From assembly GCA_030524675.1 (NCBI GenBank), contig JAUNGE010000014.1:1-64000 (forward strand): a stretch of DNA of 64,000 nucleotides, written 5' to 3'. This DNA comes from a bacterium (GTDB taxonomy: Bacteria; Bacillota; Clostridia; Lachnospirales; Lachnospiraceae). Every line of letters starts with the position of its first letter. Position 1 is the stretch's first letter. The translations under genes were made by a program, and so were the position numbers. A model generated the notes under the pieces. That model had not been told where the DNA came from. It searched no databases and worked only from the letters and a program-made list of their open reading frames with translations. Positions 26,382-35,797 of this stretch are shown here, in pieces.

Positions 26382-27197
26382 TTACAAAACATCTGAAAAA
26401 TGCGGGCGCAGTTTCTTGAACATTTTCAATCCAAACAACATCAACACTATCGTAACACCCCAGTAATATAGTGTCAATGTCGGCCTTTCCACAAACCAGT
26501 TTCCGGTCAGCATACTGTCGCGGTATCCTGCCACAATATAATAGAACGGATTCAACTTTAAAGCGGTCGCTATCCATGGCGCTTTCTCGATAAACATGCC
26601 TTCATCGTACATAATCGGCGCCATCCACATGCCAAACTGCAGGCAGATGCTGACAATCTGCGACATATCTTTAAAAAACACCTGCACCGAACAGGTAAAA
26701 TACGTGATGGCAAGTGCTAACATCGCTGCCGCAAAGGTGTAATACAAAATCTGAATCCAGGTAATCATCGGCATCTTTCCAGAAACCAAGAACAATCCCA
26801 GCATAATGCAGATAAAAAACATATGCACTGCCATCGCCGAGAGAAGTTTGATAATCGGCAGAATTTCCACACGAAAGACTACTTTTTTCACCAGATAATT
26901 GTACTCCTGCAGGCAGTTTGTTCCTGTGTTCAGCGCTTCACTGAAAAAGAACCATGGCACAATACCTGGCACCAGCCAGATGACATAGGATGCGTTCGGC
27001 ACCGGCGGCTGACTCTTAAATCCATATTCACCAAAAATAAACCAATAAATAAATACGGTGACAATCGGCTGAATGAACATCCAGACGATTCCGAAATAAG
27101 AACCGACAAACCGTTTCTTAAAATCCGCCTTTGACAAATCGAAAATCAGGCGCCTTTTTGCAGCAATCTCTTTCAGCAGCGAAAGAATATATTCCAT
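26382..27197 (-). CDS. ABC-2 polysaccharide export permease (TagG/Wzm-like)
   Basis: 271 residues with six hydrophobic helices. The N-terminal amphipathic segment D-L-S-K-A-D-F-K-K-R-F-V-G-S-Y and the later LNPFYYIVAGYRD are typical of teichoic-acid or O-antigen exporter permeases. The partner ATPase (TagH/Wzt-like), normally the next gene, is absent; manA occupies that position. The protein looks complete, so it may use an ATPase encoded elsewhere. Confidence 0.92.
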   Translation of the reverse strand: MEYILSLLKEIAAKRRLIFDLSKADFKKRFVGSYFGIVWMFIQPIVTVFIYWFIFGEYGFKSQPPVPNASYVIWLVPGIVPWFFFSEALNTGTNCLQEYNYLVKKVVFRVEILPIIKLLSAMAVHMFFICIMLGLFLVSGKMPMITWIQILYYTFAAAMLALAITYFTCSVQVFFKDMSQIVSICLQFGMWMAPIMYDEGMFIEKAPWIATALKLNPFYYIVAGYRDSMLTGNWFVERPTLTLYYWGVTIVLMLFGLKMFKKLRPHFSDVL

Positions 27198-27228
27198 TTT
27201 TGCTCCTCCGTGTGAATTCTAACCATTT

Positions 27229-27786
27229 TTACTCAAACTTAAATGTTTCCTTCAAACCTTTCCAGTTCTTGTCCTTCTCAGAGAGAATCAGCTCCATGCC
27301 CTCCTCAATCGGCCACTCAATGCCGATATCCGGATCGTTGTACAAAACGCCGCCCTCATCGCCTGGATGATAGAAGTCTGTGCACTTGTAGGCAAACTCT
27401 GCCTCGTCGGACAGTACCAAAAATCCATGCGCAAATCCTTCCGGAATATAGAACTGTTTCTTATTATCCGCAGATAAAGTCACACCGAACCATTTGCCGT
27501 ATGTTTTGGAGTTTGCGCGCAGGTCAACAGCCACATCAAACACCGTTCCGCGGATAGCACGAACCAGCTTTCCCTGCGGATACTGCTTCTGGAAGTGCAG
27601 ACCTCTCAAAACCCCCTTCACTGACATAGACTGATTGTCCTGCACAAACTGCATATTCAGTCCAGCTTCTTTGAAATCATTCTGATTGTATGTCTCCACA
27701 AAATATCCTCTTGCATCCTTAAATACAGTCGGCTCAATCACATACAGACCTTCAATCTCACAAGTTGTCACTTTAATTTTTCCCAT
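27229..27786 (-). CDS. rmlC: dTDP-4-dehydrorhamnose 3,5-epimerase
   Basis: 185 residues. Third enzyme of dTDP-L-rhamnose synthesis. Conserved cupin motifs are FKDARGYFVETYN near 22-34, S-x-K-G-V-L-R-G-L-H-F-Q near 54-65 and the P-E-G-F-A-H-G-F segment. The AAAAAAGGAG ribosome site precedes the ATG. It is the only rml gene at this locus; rmlA, rmlB and rmlD lie 30-33 kb away. About 100 bases upstream is a promoter with a 19-bp spacer that matches the one before the MerR-methyltransferase gene. Confidence 0.96.
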   Translation of the reverse strand: MGKIKVTTCEIEGLYVIEPTVFKDARGYFVETYNQNDFKEAGLNMQFVQDNQSMSVKGVLRGLHFQKQYPQGKLVRAIRGTVFDVAVDLRANSKTYGKWFGVTLSADNKKQFYIPEGFAHGFLVLSDEAEFAYKCTDFYHPGDEGGVLYNDPDIGIEWPIEEGMELILSEKDKNWKGLKETFKFE

Positions 27787-27886
27787 TGCTTTTTCTCCTT
27801 TTTTGCATAATGGTACCCGCGCCAGCAGGCATGTACACTTAGGTTATTTTACAGGAACGCCTACAAACCTGTTCTCGTATGTTCTC

Positions 27887-27917
27887 ATTATAAGGACTGA
27901 CGTAAGGTTAGTGTCAA
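27887..27917 (-). promoter_or_regulatory. MerR-type promoter of rmlC (19-bp spacer)
   Basis: On the minus strand TTGACA (27912-27917) and TATAAT (27887-27892), both perfect consensus, are 19 bases apart instead of 17. This spacing is diagnostic of promoters that need a MerR-family activator to twist the DNA. The spacer contains ACCTTACGTCA, flanked to give a TGAC-N11-GTCA dyad. It matches the promoter at 62213-62243 at 27 of 31 positions, and the flanks are unrelated. Confidence 0.85.
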
Positions 27918-27952
27918 GCTGTTTTTTTAAGTTTACGGAAGGAATTATAACA

Positions 27953-29548
27953 CTACAATCGCATACTGACAATACTAAACAGGCGCAGCAGCACATATCC
28001 GTTTCCCAGACACATAAAATACAGAAGTTTTCGGTCATGGTTCGCTGTCAGCCGCAGCCCTCTGCTCTTGATTGTCAGAAGCACAAAGGGAAGGAGCGGC
28101 AGAAAATACCGTCCCTGCACTCCATGAATGTACTCGGCGCTCAGAGGAGTCCAGGAAATCAGCATGGCCGTCATCACGCCGATGGCGCAGACAAAAAACA
28201 GCGCCCAAATCCATACTTTATGTATCCATGACAGCTCTGCCTTCTCCCCTGGTTTTAAAAAACTCATCACAATCAGGACGCCGGCGAAGACCAGAATCAG
28301 AAAAAACGGCACATTGAGGACAGGGTCCAGATTGCCCAGATAGCCGCCGAATGCGGATACAAAATAGAACTCTCCCTGAAGAAGCAGAGTTTTATACAAG
28401 ATTTCTGCATATTTTACAGGATTGTGCAGCAGATATGGAAGACTATAGCCCTCCTCCCCAGCCCAGCTAACAAAATTGTCCGCACCGCCGGCATATGAGG
28501 CGATGACTTGGCTGTTCACCAAAACCATGCTAATGACAAAGGCTGCCAGCACAGATGCCGCCGCAATGCCCCACTGCTTCCATCCTCCAAATTTTTTCAC
28601 CGGAATCAGCAGCGCGAACCCCAAAACCACAGCATACACCATTTTGCACGGTCCCATCCAGGCGATAATCGCTGCCAGAATCGTGATGTCCTTCCATTCC
28701 ACCTGATTTTTCCGGTATGCCAGATACAGGCAGTATGATGCAAAGGCAAAACACATCACAATAATCATGCCATCGTAGGAAAACGAAGCCGCCAGGTGCA
28801 GCGTCATCGGCAGAAGCCCCACACCGACCGCCAGCTCTTTTCCAAATGGCAGCATCTGAATAGCCCAGGCGCCAACCGCCGCAAAAAACAGCAAGTTAAA
28901 AAAGCGTCCCATAAATGCCAGACCGATACTGCTCATGCAGAACACACGCGCAGCAGAGATTCCGAGTGCCTGCGGCAAATATGCGAGAGGCGTCGTTTTT
29001 ACCGGAAGTTGGCAAGAAATCATCGTTCCCTCTTCTTTGACCCCAAACAATCCTCTCTCATGAATCAGAGCATATGTCTCCTCATCCAGCTTCTGCCCCA
29101 GTGTTGTCCTCCCATTCCATCCCTCTATCTGATAGATATTGTCGATAAAATCGTCCTCTCTCCGAATGTAGACATACCCGTCCTCATCCGCCTGCTCTTT
29201 TCCCATCAGCTTGTTGGACAGCTGGTAGGCGCTGATATAATGGCGCACTTCATCCGGCGCCGACAGAGGCGGCAGCACACACAGGTACAGCGTCCCGAGC
29301 ACCAGACTGCTAACCACAAAAAATACTTCCATGCTGCACTGCTTTTTTAACAGTATCCAAGACGCCAGGCCGAAAAACGCCAGAATCACTGCGAACAGAA
29401 TACCATACTGCTTTAACAGCCACATATCGCCGCTTGCCGCAGCCCCTGTGTATGTGTCTCTGAAATGCCAGAGTCCAAACAGAAACACCACGCATGGTCC
29501 CAGTATCTGAATTGTTTTTATTCTTTTGAACCGCTTTCCCCTATCCAT
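27953..29548 (-). CDS. DUF2142 multi-pass membrane protein
   Basis: 531 residues with about a dozen hydrophobic helices. After the second or third helix comes a P-D-E-x-x-H motif (S-A-P-D-E-V-R-H-Y) that is characteristic of DUF2142 and resembles acidic motifs of GT-C glycosyltransferases. It probably acts on lipid-linked sugars at the membrane within this polysaccharide cluster. Catalytic activity is inferred from context only. Confidence 0.85.
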   Translation of the reverse strand: MDRGKRFKRIKTIQILGPCVVFLFGLWHFRDTYTGAAASGDMWLLKQYGILFAVILAFFGLASWILLKKQCSMEVFFVVSSLVLGTLYLCVLPPLSAPDEVRHYISAYQLSNKLMGKEQADEDGYVYIRREDDFIDNIYQIEGWNGRTTLGQKLDEETYALIHERGLFGVKEEGTMISCQLPVKTTPLAYLPQALGISAARVFCMSSIGLAFMGRFFNLLFFAAVGAWAIQMLPFGKELAVGVGLLPMTLHLAASFSYDGMIIVMCFAFASYCLYLAYRKNQVEWKDITILAAIIAWMGPCKMVYAVVLGFALLIPVKKFGGWKQWGIAAASVLAAFVISMVLVNSQVIASYAGGADNFVSWAGEEGYSLPYLLHNPVKYAEILYKTLLLQGEFYFVSAFGGYLGNLDPVLNVPFFLILVFAGVLIVMSFLKPGEKAELSWIHKVWIWALFFVCAIGVMTAMLISWTPLSAEYIHGVQGRYFLPLLPFVLLTIKSRGLRLTANHDRKLLYFMCLGNGYVLLRLFSIVSMRL

Positions 29549-29582
29549 TTCAAAAACTCTCCTGACTTTTATGCATGTTCGC

Positions 29583-30554
29583 TTACTTCCAGTATTCCTT
29601 ATTGCTGCTCAACCGCACGACCAGACGCTTCGGAAGTTTTTTATACTTCTTTCCCAGACGATAGCCCGTATATTTGCACAGACTGAGCCATGCCAGGGAG
29701 CCAATCAGCCAAGGTTTTCCCTTCTTTACAAGAAACCAGGCCGTTTTTCCCACCAACTTCATGCCCTCGCCCTCCGCCGGCACATTCGCAAACACATCCG
29801 GAAACTCTGCCTGAGAAACACCAAGGTCAAAATTTCGGTGCAGATACCCTATTCCACTGTAATTGTGAGAATGAATCACCTGCGCGGACGCCTGGTAGGC
29901 AATCTGGTATCCTGCATGAATCACACGGGCAGCAAAAATCATATCCTCATTGAATATGGTCTTATCCACAAAACCACCCAGCTCCACAAATACGCTTCTT
30001 CGATACGCAGCGCAGACATTGGAAGCAAAGTATGTCTTAATTCCCAGCTCCGGCAGGTCCGCAAGCGACTTCACAGCGCTCTTTTTTGGATAATTGAACA
30101 TGCGGGTATACTGTTCAATCAGGCGGCAGTTCGTTGCCGGAAGCTGTCTCGCATAGGCAACGGCCGTCTTCTCCTCTTCAAACGCCTCTAACAGATGCTT
30201 TACCATACTGCTGTTAAACGGCACTGCATCCTGTGTCATAAACAGCAAAATATCTGCATCTGAAAAAGACGCTGCCAGCTTTCTCGTGCCGCCGTGGTCG
30301 TACTCTGCCTTGGAGACATGGTGCACCTCAAACTCCAGTTTGGACGGAATTTTCGTCTCCATCTTGTTGGATTTCCACCACTCCTCGTCCGTATTCATCA
30401 AAATCAGTTTTCTGACGGGCACATTCTGCAGTGCCAAAGCTTTTAACATTCTCTCAAATTTTGCGTCCGGATGATATACCGGAATCAATACATCTACAAT
30501 AAAAGATTTCACCTTTTCCTCCTCATATTGTGCCTGTTTCGTCTTTGTTTTCAT
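29583..30554 (-). CDS. Glycosyltransferase family 2 (rhamnosyltransferase-like)
   Basis: 323 residues. A GT-A fold begins with IVDVLIPVYHPD (about 19-30). The D-x-D-like area is D-I-L-L-F-M-T-Q-D-A-V-P-F, and the acceptor-side acidic residues are in FNEDMIFAARVIHAGY. The C-terminus is basic and amphipathic, suggesting membrane association. With rmlABCD in the same window, dTDP-rhamnose is a plausible donor, but the sugar cannot be read from the sequence. Confidence 0.88.
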   Translation of the reverse strand: MKTKTKQAQYEEEKVKSFIVDVLIPVYHPDAKFERMLKALALQNVPVRKLILMNTDEEWWKSNKMETKIPSKLEFEVHHVSKAEYDHGGTRKLAASFSDADILLFMTQDAVPFNSSMVKHLLEAFEEEKTAVAYARQLPATNCRLIEQYTRMFNYPKKSAVKSLADLPELGIKTYFASNVCAAYRRSVFVELGGFVDKTIFNEDMIFAARVIHAGYQIAYQASAQVIHSHNYSGIGYLHRNFDLGVSQAEFPDVFANVPAEGEGMKLVGKTAWFLVKKGKPWLIGSLAWLSLCKYTGYRLGKKYKKLPKRLVVRLSSNKEYWK

Positions 30555-30570
30555 TCTTCGGCTTTCTTCC

Positions 30571-30978
30571 TCAGTTTATTCTTTCTTTTTCTTCTTTGGC
30601 TTCCGTCTCTCTCTCCACGCTCTCTCTCAGTTCCCGCAGCTCTTTCTCCAAAAGCGCACACTCCTGGGTCAATTTTTTCACCCGCAGAGACATATGTGAC
30701 AGAGAAAGTGTCATCCCAAATATCAGGGCCAGAGAGAAGCAGAATCCCATAAAAAACAGCATGTTGCTCGGAACCTGAATTCCCAGAACATCTGCCACCC
30801 ATGAAGTAAACGGAGTGCAGACCGAAAATACTCCAACTCCCACGCACAAAAGCATCCACGGCATCGCATATTTGAGCGAAAGGGTCTTATTTTTCACCAT
30901 CCGGACCAGCAAAAACAGCATCACCAAAGCGGCTGCAACCACGATAATCTGCATTTTCAGACTCATATATCTCACCAT
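30571..30978 (-). CDS. DUF2304 small membrane protein
   Basis: 135 residues with three hydrophobic helices (about 8-27, 38-58, 70-90) and a charged C-terminal coiled coil rich in E, K and R (about 95-135). DUF2304 proteins occur next to GT2 dolichol-phosphate-mannose-synthase-like enzymes, as here, where the GT2 gene lies 27 bases upstream. Probably a membrane partner of that enzyme. Confidence 0.85.
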   Translation of the reverse strand: MVRYMSLKMQIIVVAAALVMLFLLVRMVKNKTLSLKYAMPWMLLCVGVGVFSVCTPFTSWVADVLGIQVPSNMLFFMGFCFSLALIFGMTLSLSHMSLRVKKLTQECALLEKELRELRESVERETEAKEEKERIN

Positions 30979-31005
30979 CCTCCTGAGAGTTTCCCATTTT
31001 CTGCC

Positions 31006-31698
31006 TTATTTCCGCCTCCACGCTGCAATCAGAACTGCCATCGATACTTTTACCATATAGTACACGGCGTCCGAGGAGGAAATGGAGGAGACTCCGCCCT
31101 CCCTCGCACGCATTTTCACCGGTACTTCCTTAATCTTCATTCCATTCATCAAGAGCGTAACAACACTCTCCGGCTCCGGATAATCTTTCGGATACTCCTG
31201 CGCAAACAGTGCAATGACTCGCTTATCCACCATACGCATACCGGAAGTCGGGTCTGTGATGGTTTTTCCGGTTAAAAGGCGGATTAAAGCTTCAAAGAAG
31301 CGAATTCCCATGCGCCTGGTAGCGGAAGACTGAAACCCCTCCTTCTCGAGAAAGCGGGAGCCAATCACCATATCCAGTCCTTCCTTCTCCATGCAGTCCA
31401 CCATCGCCTGCAAATACGCAGGGTCGTGCTGTCCATCTCCATCCATCTGCACGGCCACATCATACTGGTGGCGCAGTGCATACTGGTATCCAGTCTGGAC
31501 AGCGCCGCCGATTCCCAGATTGATTGGAAGATTCAGTATATTAAAATGATTTCTCTCACATATTTTTCTGGTATTGTCTGTAGAACAGTCGTTGATTACC
31601 ACATAGTCAAATTCCGGTGCATATTTTAAAATGCGCCTGACTGTCGCCTCAATGCATTCCTCTTCATTATATGCCGGAATAATGATTAATTTTTTCAT
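31006..31698 (-). CDS. Glycosyltransferase family 2 (polyprenyl-phosphate sugar transferase type)
   Basis: 230 residues. The fold starts with LIIIPAYNEEECIEATV (about 4-20), has the donor-site VQMDGDGQHDP (about 88-98) and the region IGSRFLEKEG. It resembles dolichol-phosphate mannosyltransferases that load one sugar onto a polyprenyl phosphate. The DUF2304 partner follows. In this pathway it would make a flippable sugar donor for surface modification. Confidence 0.92.
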   Translation of the reverse strand: MKKLIIIPAYNEEECIEATVRRILKYAPEFDYVVINDCSTDNTRKICERNHFNILNLPINLGIGGAVQTGYQYALRHQYDVAVQMDGDGQHDPAYLQAMVDCMEKEGLDMVIGSRFLEKEGFQSSATRRMGIRFFEALIRLLTGKTITDPTSGMRMVDKRVIALFAQEYPKDYPEPESVVTLLMNGMKIKEVPVKMRAREGGVSSISSSDAVYYMVKVSMAVLIAAWRRK

Positions 31699-31712
31699 TC
31701 GCTTTTTTTCTC

Positions 31713-32510
31713 CTACAGCTCGTTGGATTTTTCACTGGATGCATACAAAGTTGTCAAAATTTTTGCGATGGGACTCGGCCAGAATTTTAAAAACATCTGG
31801 TAGTCTTCCTCGCTTCTCCCCGTCTTTCCAATCACCATGCTGGTTGTCGAATCCTCATGAATTCTGTGGTAAACCAGAATCTCCCTGCAGTACAGAAAGT
31901 CTCCCTTCTTCCTGGAAATCTTCTCCCACGCCTCCCAGTCCTCACTGCAGAGAAATCCGTCCGAAAACACAGGGGTGGGCAAATTTGGCCTGTAATAGGT
32001 TACGGTCGGACAGCTGATAGGATTTCCAAAAGCCAGTATGCCTCTGCGCACAAGACGGCTTCCCGCAAATGCAGAATGTTCCAGTGGAATCAGCATCATC
32101 CTTTTTATTTTGAGCAATCGGCTGTTTTTTACCCATCGTTTTCCCCGTATTTCTCCATAATCTGTAAATACTAGCAGTGGGTGCTTGGATGCATTCACCT
32201 TTTCCAGCACTTTTTTTGTATAGCTTCTGCAATAAAAGTCATCTTGATGTGCAATCGTCGCCAGCGGCGTCTTTACTTTTGACAGACCAAAATTCCAGTC
32301 CTGCGTGATACCGCCTTCCCCTTCATTGATAAACAGAGGAATTCTGTATTTCTCTGCCATAGTATGCAGAAACGGACTGTCTGTTGACGTCACCATGATA
32401 ATACTGGATTTCACCGCCTGTTTTTTCAGAGACAAAATACATGCCTCCAAATATGGGCTCTCTTTGTACGCACAAATTACAAATGTATGCTCTTTCCCCG
32501 TGAGATTCAT
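31713..32510 (-). CDS. Glycosyltransferase family 2
   Basis: 265 residues. The N-terminal F-V-I-C-A-Y-K-E-S-P-Y-L-E and an A-H-Q-D-D-F donor site near residue 90 mark a GT-A glycosyltransferase. The segment CSEDWEAWEKIS supplies the later acidic residues. It overlaps the flippase gene by four bases (ATGA). Donor and acceptor are unknown. Confidence 0.88.
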   Translation of the reverse strand: MNLTGKEHTFVICAYKESPYLEACILSLKKQAVKSSIIMVTSTDSPFLHTMAEKYRIPLFINEGEGGITQDWNFGLSKVKTPLATIAHQDDFYCRSYTKKVLEKVNASKHPLLVFTDYGEIRGKRWVKNSRLLKIKRMMLIPLEHSAFAGSRLVRRGILAFGNPISCPTVTYYRPNLPTPVFSDGFLCSEDWEAWEKISRKKGDFLYCREILVYHRIHEDSTTSMVIGKTGRSEEDYQMFLKFWPSPIAKILTTLYASSEKSNEL

Positions 32511-33790
32511 TTCCCATTCCCCTTCTTCTCTCTAAAAAAGAAATATGCCGCATTGCCACCAAACCCCAGCATCAATGCCATCATCAGAACCATATAAGAA
32601 ACGGCGCCGCCAAAAATCCCGCCCATTCTCACACAGACAGGAGAAATCAGAACTGCCAGCACAGCCACCACGCCGTATGTTCCAAAAATACACTGTTGTT
32701 TTTTCATAATAATCAGCGTGTAGTAAAACAGAGTCATAAATGCATTCCACGCACCGCCCAGGATAATCAGAACCAGTGCCGGACGGCAGCTCTCCAGGGC
32801 ATAGCGGATATTGGAATATAAAAGTCCCAGAACCGGAATTCCCAAAATCCACGCGCCGCCCACAGCCAGCACCGTCAACCCCGCAATCACCGCCGCCAGC
32901 TGCAAAATCAGTCTGGAGAATCCAGAAAAATCCCTGTCCTCCCATGCGATCGACATTTTGGTGAGAAATGGGCGAATCACAAATCCAGCCACCAGATTGA
33001 TCACACTGGTCGGCATGAAAATCGCGCCGTACACTGCCAGGTCTTTATCCAGCATAATGTCCTCAATCGCATATTTGGCTGCGGAAAAAATATAAAAATC
33101 CAGAACAACAGAAAAGAACAGCAGCGTGTTGTCCCGCAGCAGATTCCAGCTTGCCCCTTTTGCCTTTTTCCAGTCAATGTTGGGCAGTTCACGGATGATG
33201 CAGACATCAAACAGCAAAATTCCCAGCACCTGAGCCGCCACTGCCACCGCACAGGCAGTCACCAGGTCCTTTGTCATTGTCAACACACCGAGAAAAGAAA
33301 AAACGGAAAGCAGGGTACGGAATGTGTTGGATTTTCCTGTCAGATACAGCCGCCCGCTGCGCTGAAATTCCGCCTCATAGGTGTCTGCCAGCGCGTCAAC
33401 CACTTTATAGCAGACCATCAAAAAGACAGTCCATGCTTTCTGACTGGTATAATCGTGGATTCCCACATAAAACATGCCGAATACGAGCGCTATCGCACAG
33501 GTAAACAGTCTAAGACTCAGATATTCTCCAAACGAATACTTTCTGCTCATATCTGTAATCTGAAACGGCCGGATTCCAAAATATGCCACCATAAACATGT
33601 GCTGTCCGAATGTGCTGAAAGCAAAGGTAAAAATACCGCCTTCCTGCTCTCCCACAATCTGAATCACTGCAATACTCAGCACCATGGACGCAAATGCATA
33701 GATAAAGCTGCCCGCCATATTCCAGAGCATGTTTTTTCTGTCCAGGTCTTTCTTGTCATCGCCGATTATCCAACGCGAAAATTCCTTCAT
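32507..33790 (-). CDS. Oligosaccharide flippase (Wzx-like)
   Basis: 427 residues with about twelve hydrophobic helices and few large loops, the pattern of MOP-superfamily polysaccharide flippases. The N-terminal R-K-N-M-L-W-N-M-A-G-S-F helix start is typical. It probably moves lipid-linked repeat units across the membrane. The cluster therefore has both a flippase route and an ABC-2 export permease. Confidence 0.88.
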   Translation of the reverse strand: MKEFSRWIIGDDKKDLDRKNMLWNMAGSFIYAFASMVLSIAVIQIVGEQEGGIFTFAFSTFGQHMFMVAYFGIRPFQITDMSRKYSFGEYLSLRLFTCAIALVFGMFYVGIHDYTSQKAWTVFLMVCYKVVDALADTYEAEFQRSGRLYLTGKSNTFRTLLSVFSFLGVLTMTKDLVTACAVAVAAQVLGILLFDVCIIRELPNIDWKKAKGASWNLLRDNTLLFFSVVLDFYIFSAAKYAIEDIMLDKDLAVYGAIFMPTSVINLVAGFVIRPFLTKMSIAWEDRDFSGFSRLILQLAAVIAGLTVLAVGGAWILGIPVLGLLYSNIRYALESCRPALVLIILGGAWNAFMTLFYYTLIIMKKQQCIFGTYGVVAVLAVLISPVCVRMGGIFGGAVSYMVLMMALMLGFGGNAAYFFFREKKGNGK

Positions 33791-33890
33791 GTGTCATTCT
33801 CTCCATCTTTCTGACTGTGCGGCTGCCGCACTCTGTATCTATACTGTACCCATACTGTATCCATATGCCTCTGCATAGGAGCATATATAT

Positions 33891-33920
33891 GATGTTGGGG
33901 TCAAAAGGTATTTTGACCCC
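33891..33920 (+). repeat. Palindromic element, hairpin form (copy 2)
   Basis: GATGTTG plus the perfect GGGGTCAAAA-GGTA-TTTTGACCCC hairpin, identical over 30 bases to copy 1, but without the TGATACC portion. It lies between the LicC-like gene (stop at 33938) and the flippase gene. Confidence 0.88.
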
Positions 33921-33937
33921 TTTCTGTCTGGTCTTCG

Positions 33938-34726
33938 TCAGCGGACCACTCTCCGGTCCGCATATCCGCGAAATTCCAGAATTCGGTCATAATCCTCAAT
34001 ATAATCCACTTCTGCCCAGAACATGCCGTGGATTTCCTCCACAAAGACTGGCTCTTTTCCCACCAGCCCATACACCACATTTTCCCACCAGACAGAATGT
34101 TCCTGTTTCCTGATTTTCCTATTCATTTCCTCAATAAACCACCGGATAAAGTCGCCGGAAAAGTACCCGATGCCGATGTACTCTCCGCTTGTCTCCCACT
34201 CTTCCAGCTCCTTGCCATATTTTTTCAAAATCCCGTCTTCGTACAAAAATTTGTAGTCCGCCTCTTTTTTCCGGCTTCCGTCCGCAAACATTACCGGCGA
34301 TTTTCTGTCCCAACAAAAAGAACGCACGGCGCCATCTTTCGCTGTGCAGGCAGATTCTGTCCCATACTTTAAAATATAGTCCATCAGCCGTTCTTCCAGA
34401 TAGACATCGCCATTCATAATCACCGTATCCTCACAGGGTTTTAAAAATTCCTGCGCAAACCATGCGGATGCGATGCTGTTTGTCACATCAAAAAACGGAT
34501 TTTCATAGTACTGAATTCCAGGATATTCCTTCAGGACGTCCCGAATCACGTCCGCGCGGTATCCGAGCGCAATCGCAATCTGCGACACACCTTTCTTCAA
34601 AAGCGTCTCCACGGTGTACTGAATCAGCTTCTTTCCGCCCCCAATGTCCACTGTACACTTTGGATTGCCTGACAAATAGCGGCTGATGCGGGTTCCCCTG
34701 CCCGCCGCCAGTATCATCACTCTCAT
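33938..34726 (-). CDS. LicC-like nucleotidyltransferase
   Basis: 262 residues. The signature MILAAGRGTRISRYLSGNPK at the N-terminus is that of CTP-dependent phosphocholine or phosphonate cytidylyltransferases. Donor-site acidic residues are in I-M-N-G-D-V-Y and the later W-A-E-V-D-Y-I-E-D-Y metal motif. The frame stays open to 35035, but that extension is antisense-like and overlaps the aminotransferase; GGGAGGGG precedes the ATG at 34726. It overlaps the aminotransferase by four bases (ATGA). Context suggests activation of 2-aminoethylphosphonate or phosphocholine. Confidence 0.88.
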   Translation of the reverse strand: MRVMILAAGRGTRISRYLSGNPKCTVDIGGGKKLIQYTVETLLKKGVSQIAIALGYRADVIRDVLKEYPGIQYYENPFFDVTNSIASAWFAQEFLKPCEDTVIMNGDVYLEERLMDYILKYGTESACTAKDGAVRSFCWDRKSPVMFADGSRKKEADYKFLYEDGILKKYGKELEEWETSGEYIGIGYFSGDFIRWFIEEMNRKIRKQEHSVWWENVVYGLVGKEPVFVEEIHGMFWAEVDYIEDYDRILEFRGYADRRVVR

Positions 34727-35793
34727 AACAGTCCCCTCCCTGCCATATCTTTTAGGGCATCGACCAATTTTGTATTGTCCTCCTTCGTCAATGCACCGAT
34801 GTGCCCGACCCGAAATATCTGGTCTCTGAGTTCGCCCCCATTCGGGCAGACCCAAATTCCATACTCCTCCTTTAAAACAGTCACAATGTCGAGGGCATGT
34901 CCATGCAGCGGCTTTAGAGGCGTCATGGCATTGGATAGAGACTCTGACGCAATTTGAAGCGGCAGTCCTCTGATTTTCTCTCGGAAATCCTCGGCCAGTC
35001 CGTGAGTTCTCGCCACCTCGGCCTCCACACCACATTCTTCCAGTGCCTTTAAGCGTTCTTGCATCTGCAGCAAAATCCCGACAGCCGGAGTGAACGGCGT
35101 CTGTCCCCGCTCTCCGTCCAAAAGTGCGCGCTTTAAATCCAAATACATTGATTTTGTCGGATTCTCCCTCACACGCTCTATGGCTCTCTCTGAGAGAACA
35201 AGCATGGAAATCCCAGGAGGACAGGCCAGCCCTTTCTGAGAACTTGCAATCATCACATCCACGCCCTTCTCTTCCATAGAAAATGCATCTGCCAGAAAAG
35301 AGCTGATGGCATCTGCCACAAACAGCAGATGATTTCGCTCACAAAAGGAAGCCATCAAATCCAAATCGTAATGCACCCCTGTGGAAGTCTCATGAACATT
35401 CATCAGAAGTCCTGTATAGCCCTGGTTTTCAAACGGGCGCAGCATTTCCTGCGTGACTGCTTTCCCATACGGCACCGAAAGTTCAGAAAATGGAATCTCA
35501 TGCATCCTGCAAAGGTCCACAAAACGCTGTCCAAAACTCCCGCCGTTGACTGCCAGCACCCTATCTTTTTTTGAAAACACATGCATCACGGCGGACTCCA
35601 TGGCGGCCGTTCCAGAAGCAGTGAGAAATACCGCTCTTGCCTCTTTCGGCGCTTTTGCCAATTTCTTTAGTATGCGCTCATTTTCCTTCATCAAAGCAGA
35701 AAACTCCGCCGTCCGAAAATAGGGAATCTGTTCTGCCCCTATGGCTCTGACCTGCTCCTCCATCTGCACGGGCCCCACTGCAAAATTTATCAT
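34723..35793 (-). CDS. Class V aminotransferase (2-aminoethylphosphonate transaminase-like)
   Basis: 356 residues from the ATG at 35793 (AAGGA eight bases before). The N-terminal F-A-V-G-P-V-Q-M resembles the PhnW and alanine-glyoxylate groups. The PLP lysine is in ASSQKGLACPPG (about 190-201), and the cofactor aspartate in LFVADAISSF. The tight coupling to a LicC-like gene downstream and licD upstream points to 2-aminoethylphosphonate made for transfer to a polymer. PEP mutase and phosphonopyruvate decarboxylase are not in the window, so this remains a hypothesis. Confidence 0.85.
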   Translation of the reverse strand: MINFAVGPVQMEEQVRAIGAEQIPYFRTAEFSALMKENERILKKLAKAPKEARAVFLTASGTAAMESAVMHVFSKKDRVLAVNGGSFGQRFVDLCRMHEIPFSELSVPYGKAVTQEMLRPFENQGYTGLLMNVHETSTGVHYDLDLMASFCERNHLLFVADAISSFLADAFSMEEKGVDVMIASSQKGLACPPGISMLVLSERAIERVRENPTKSMYLDLKRALLDGERGQTPFTPAVGILLQMQERLKALEECGVEAEVARTHGLAEDFREKIRGLPLQIASESLSNAMTPLKPLHGHALDIVTVLKEEYGIWVCPNGGELRDQIFRVGHIGALTKEDNTKLVDALKDMAGRGLL

Positions 35794-35797
35794 TCTA

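Noticed and set aside
34727-35035. N-terminal extension of the LicC-like protein
   Set aside because: The frame overlaps the aminotransferase gene, its translation is Cys/Arg/Gly-rich shadow sequence, and the proper signature starts at 34726 behind a good ribosome site.
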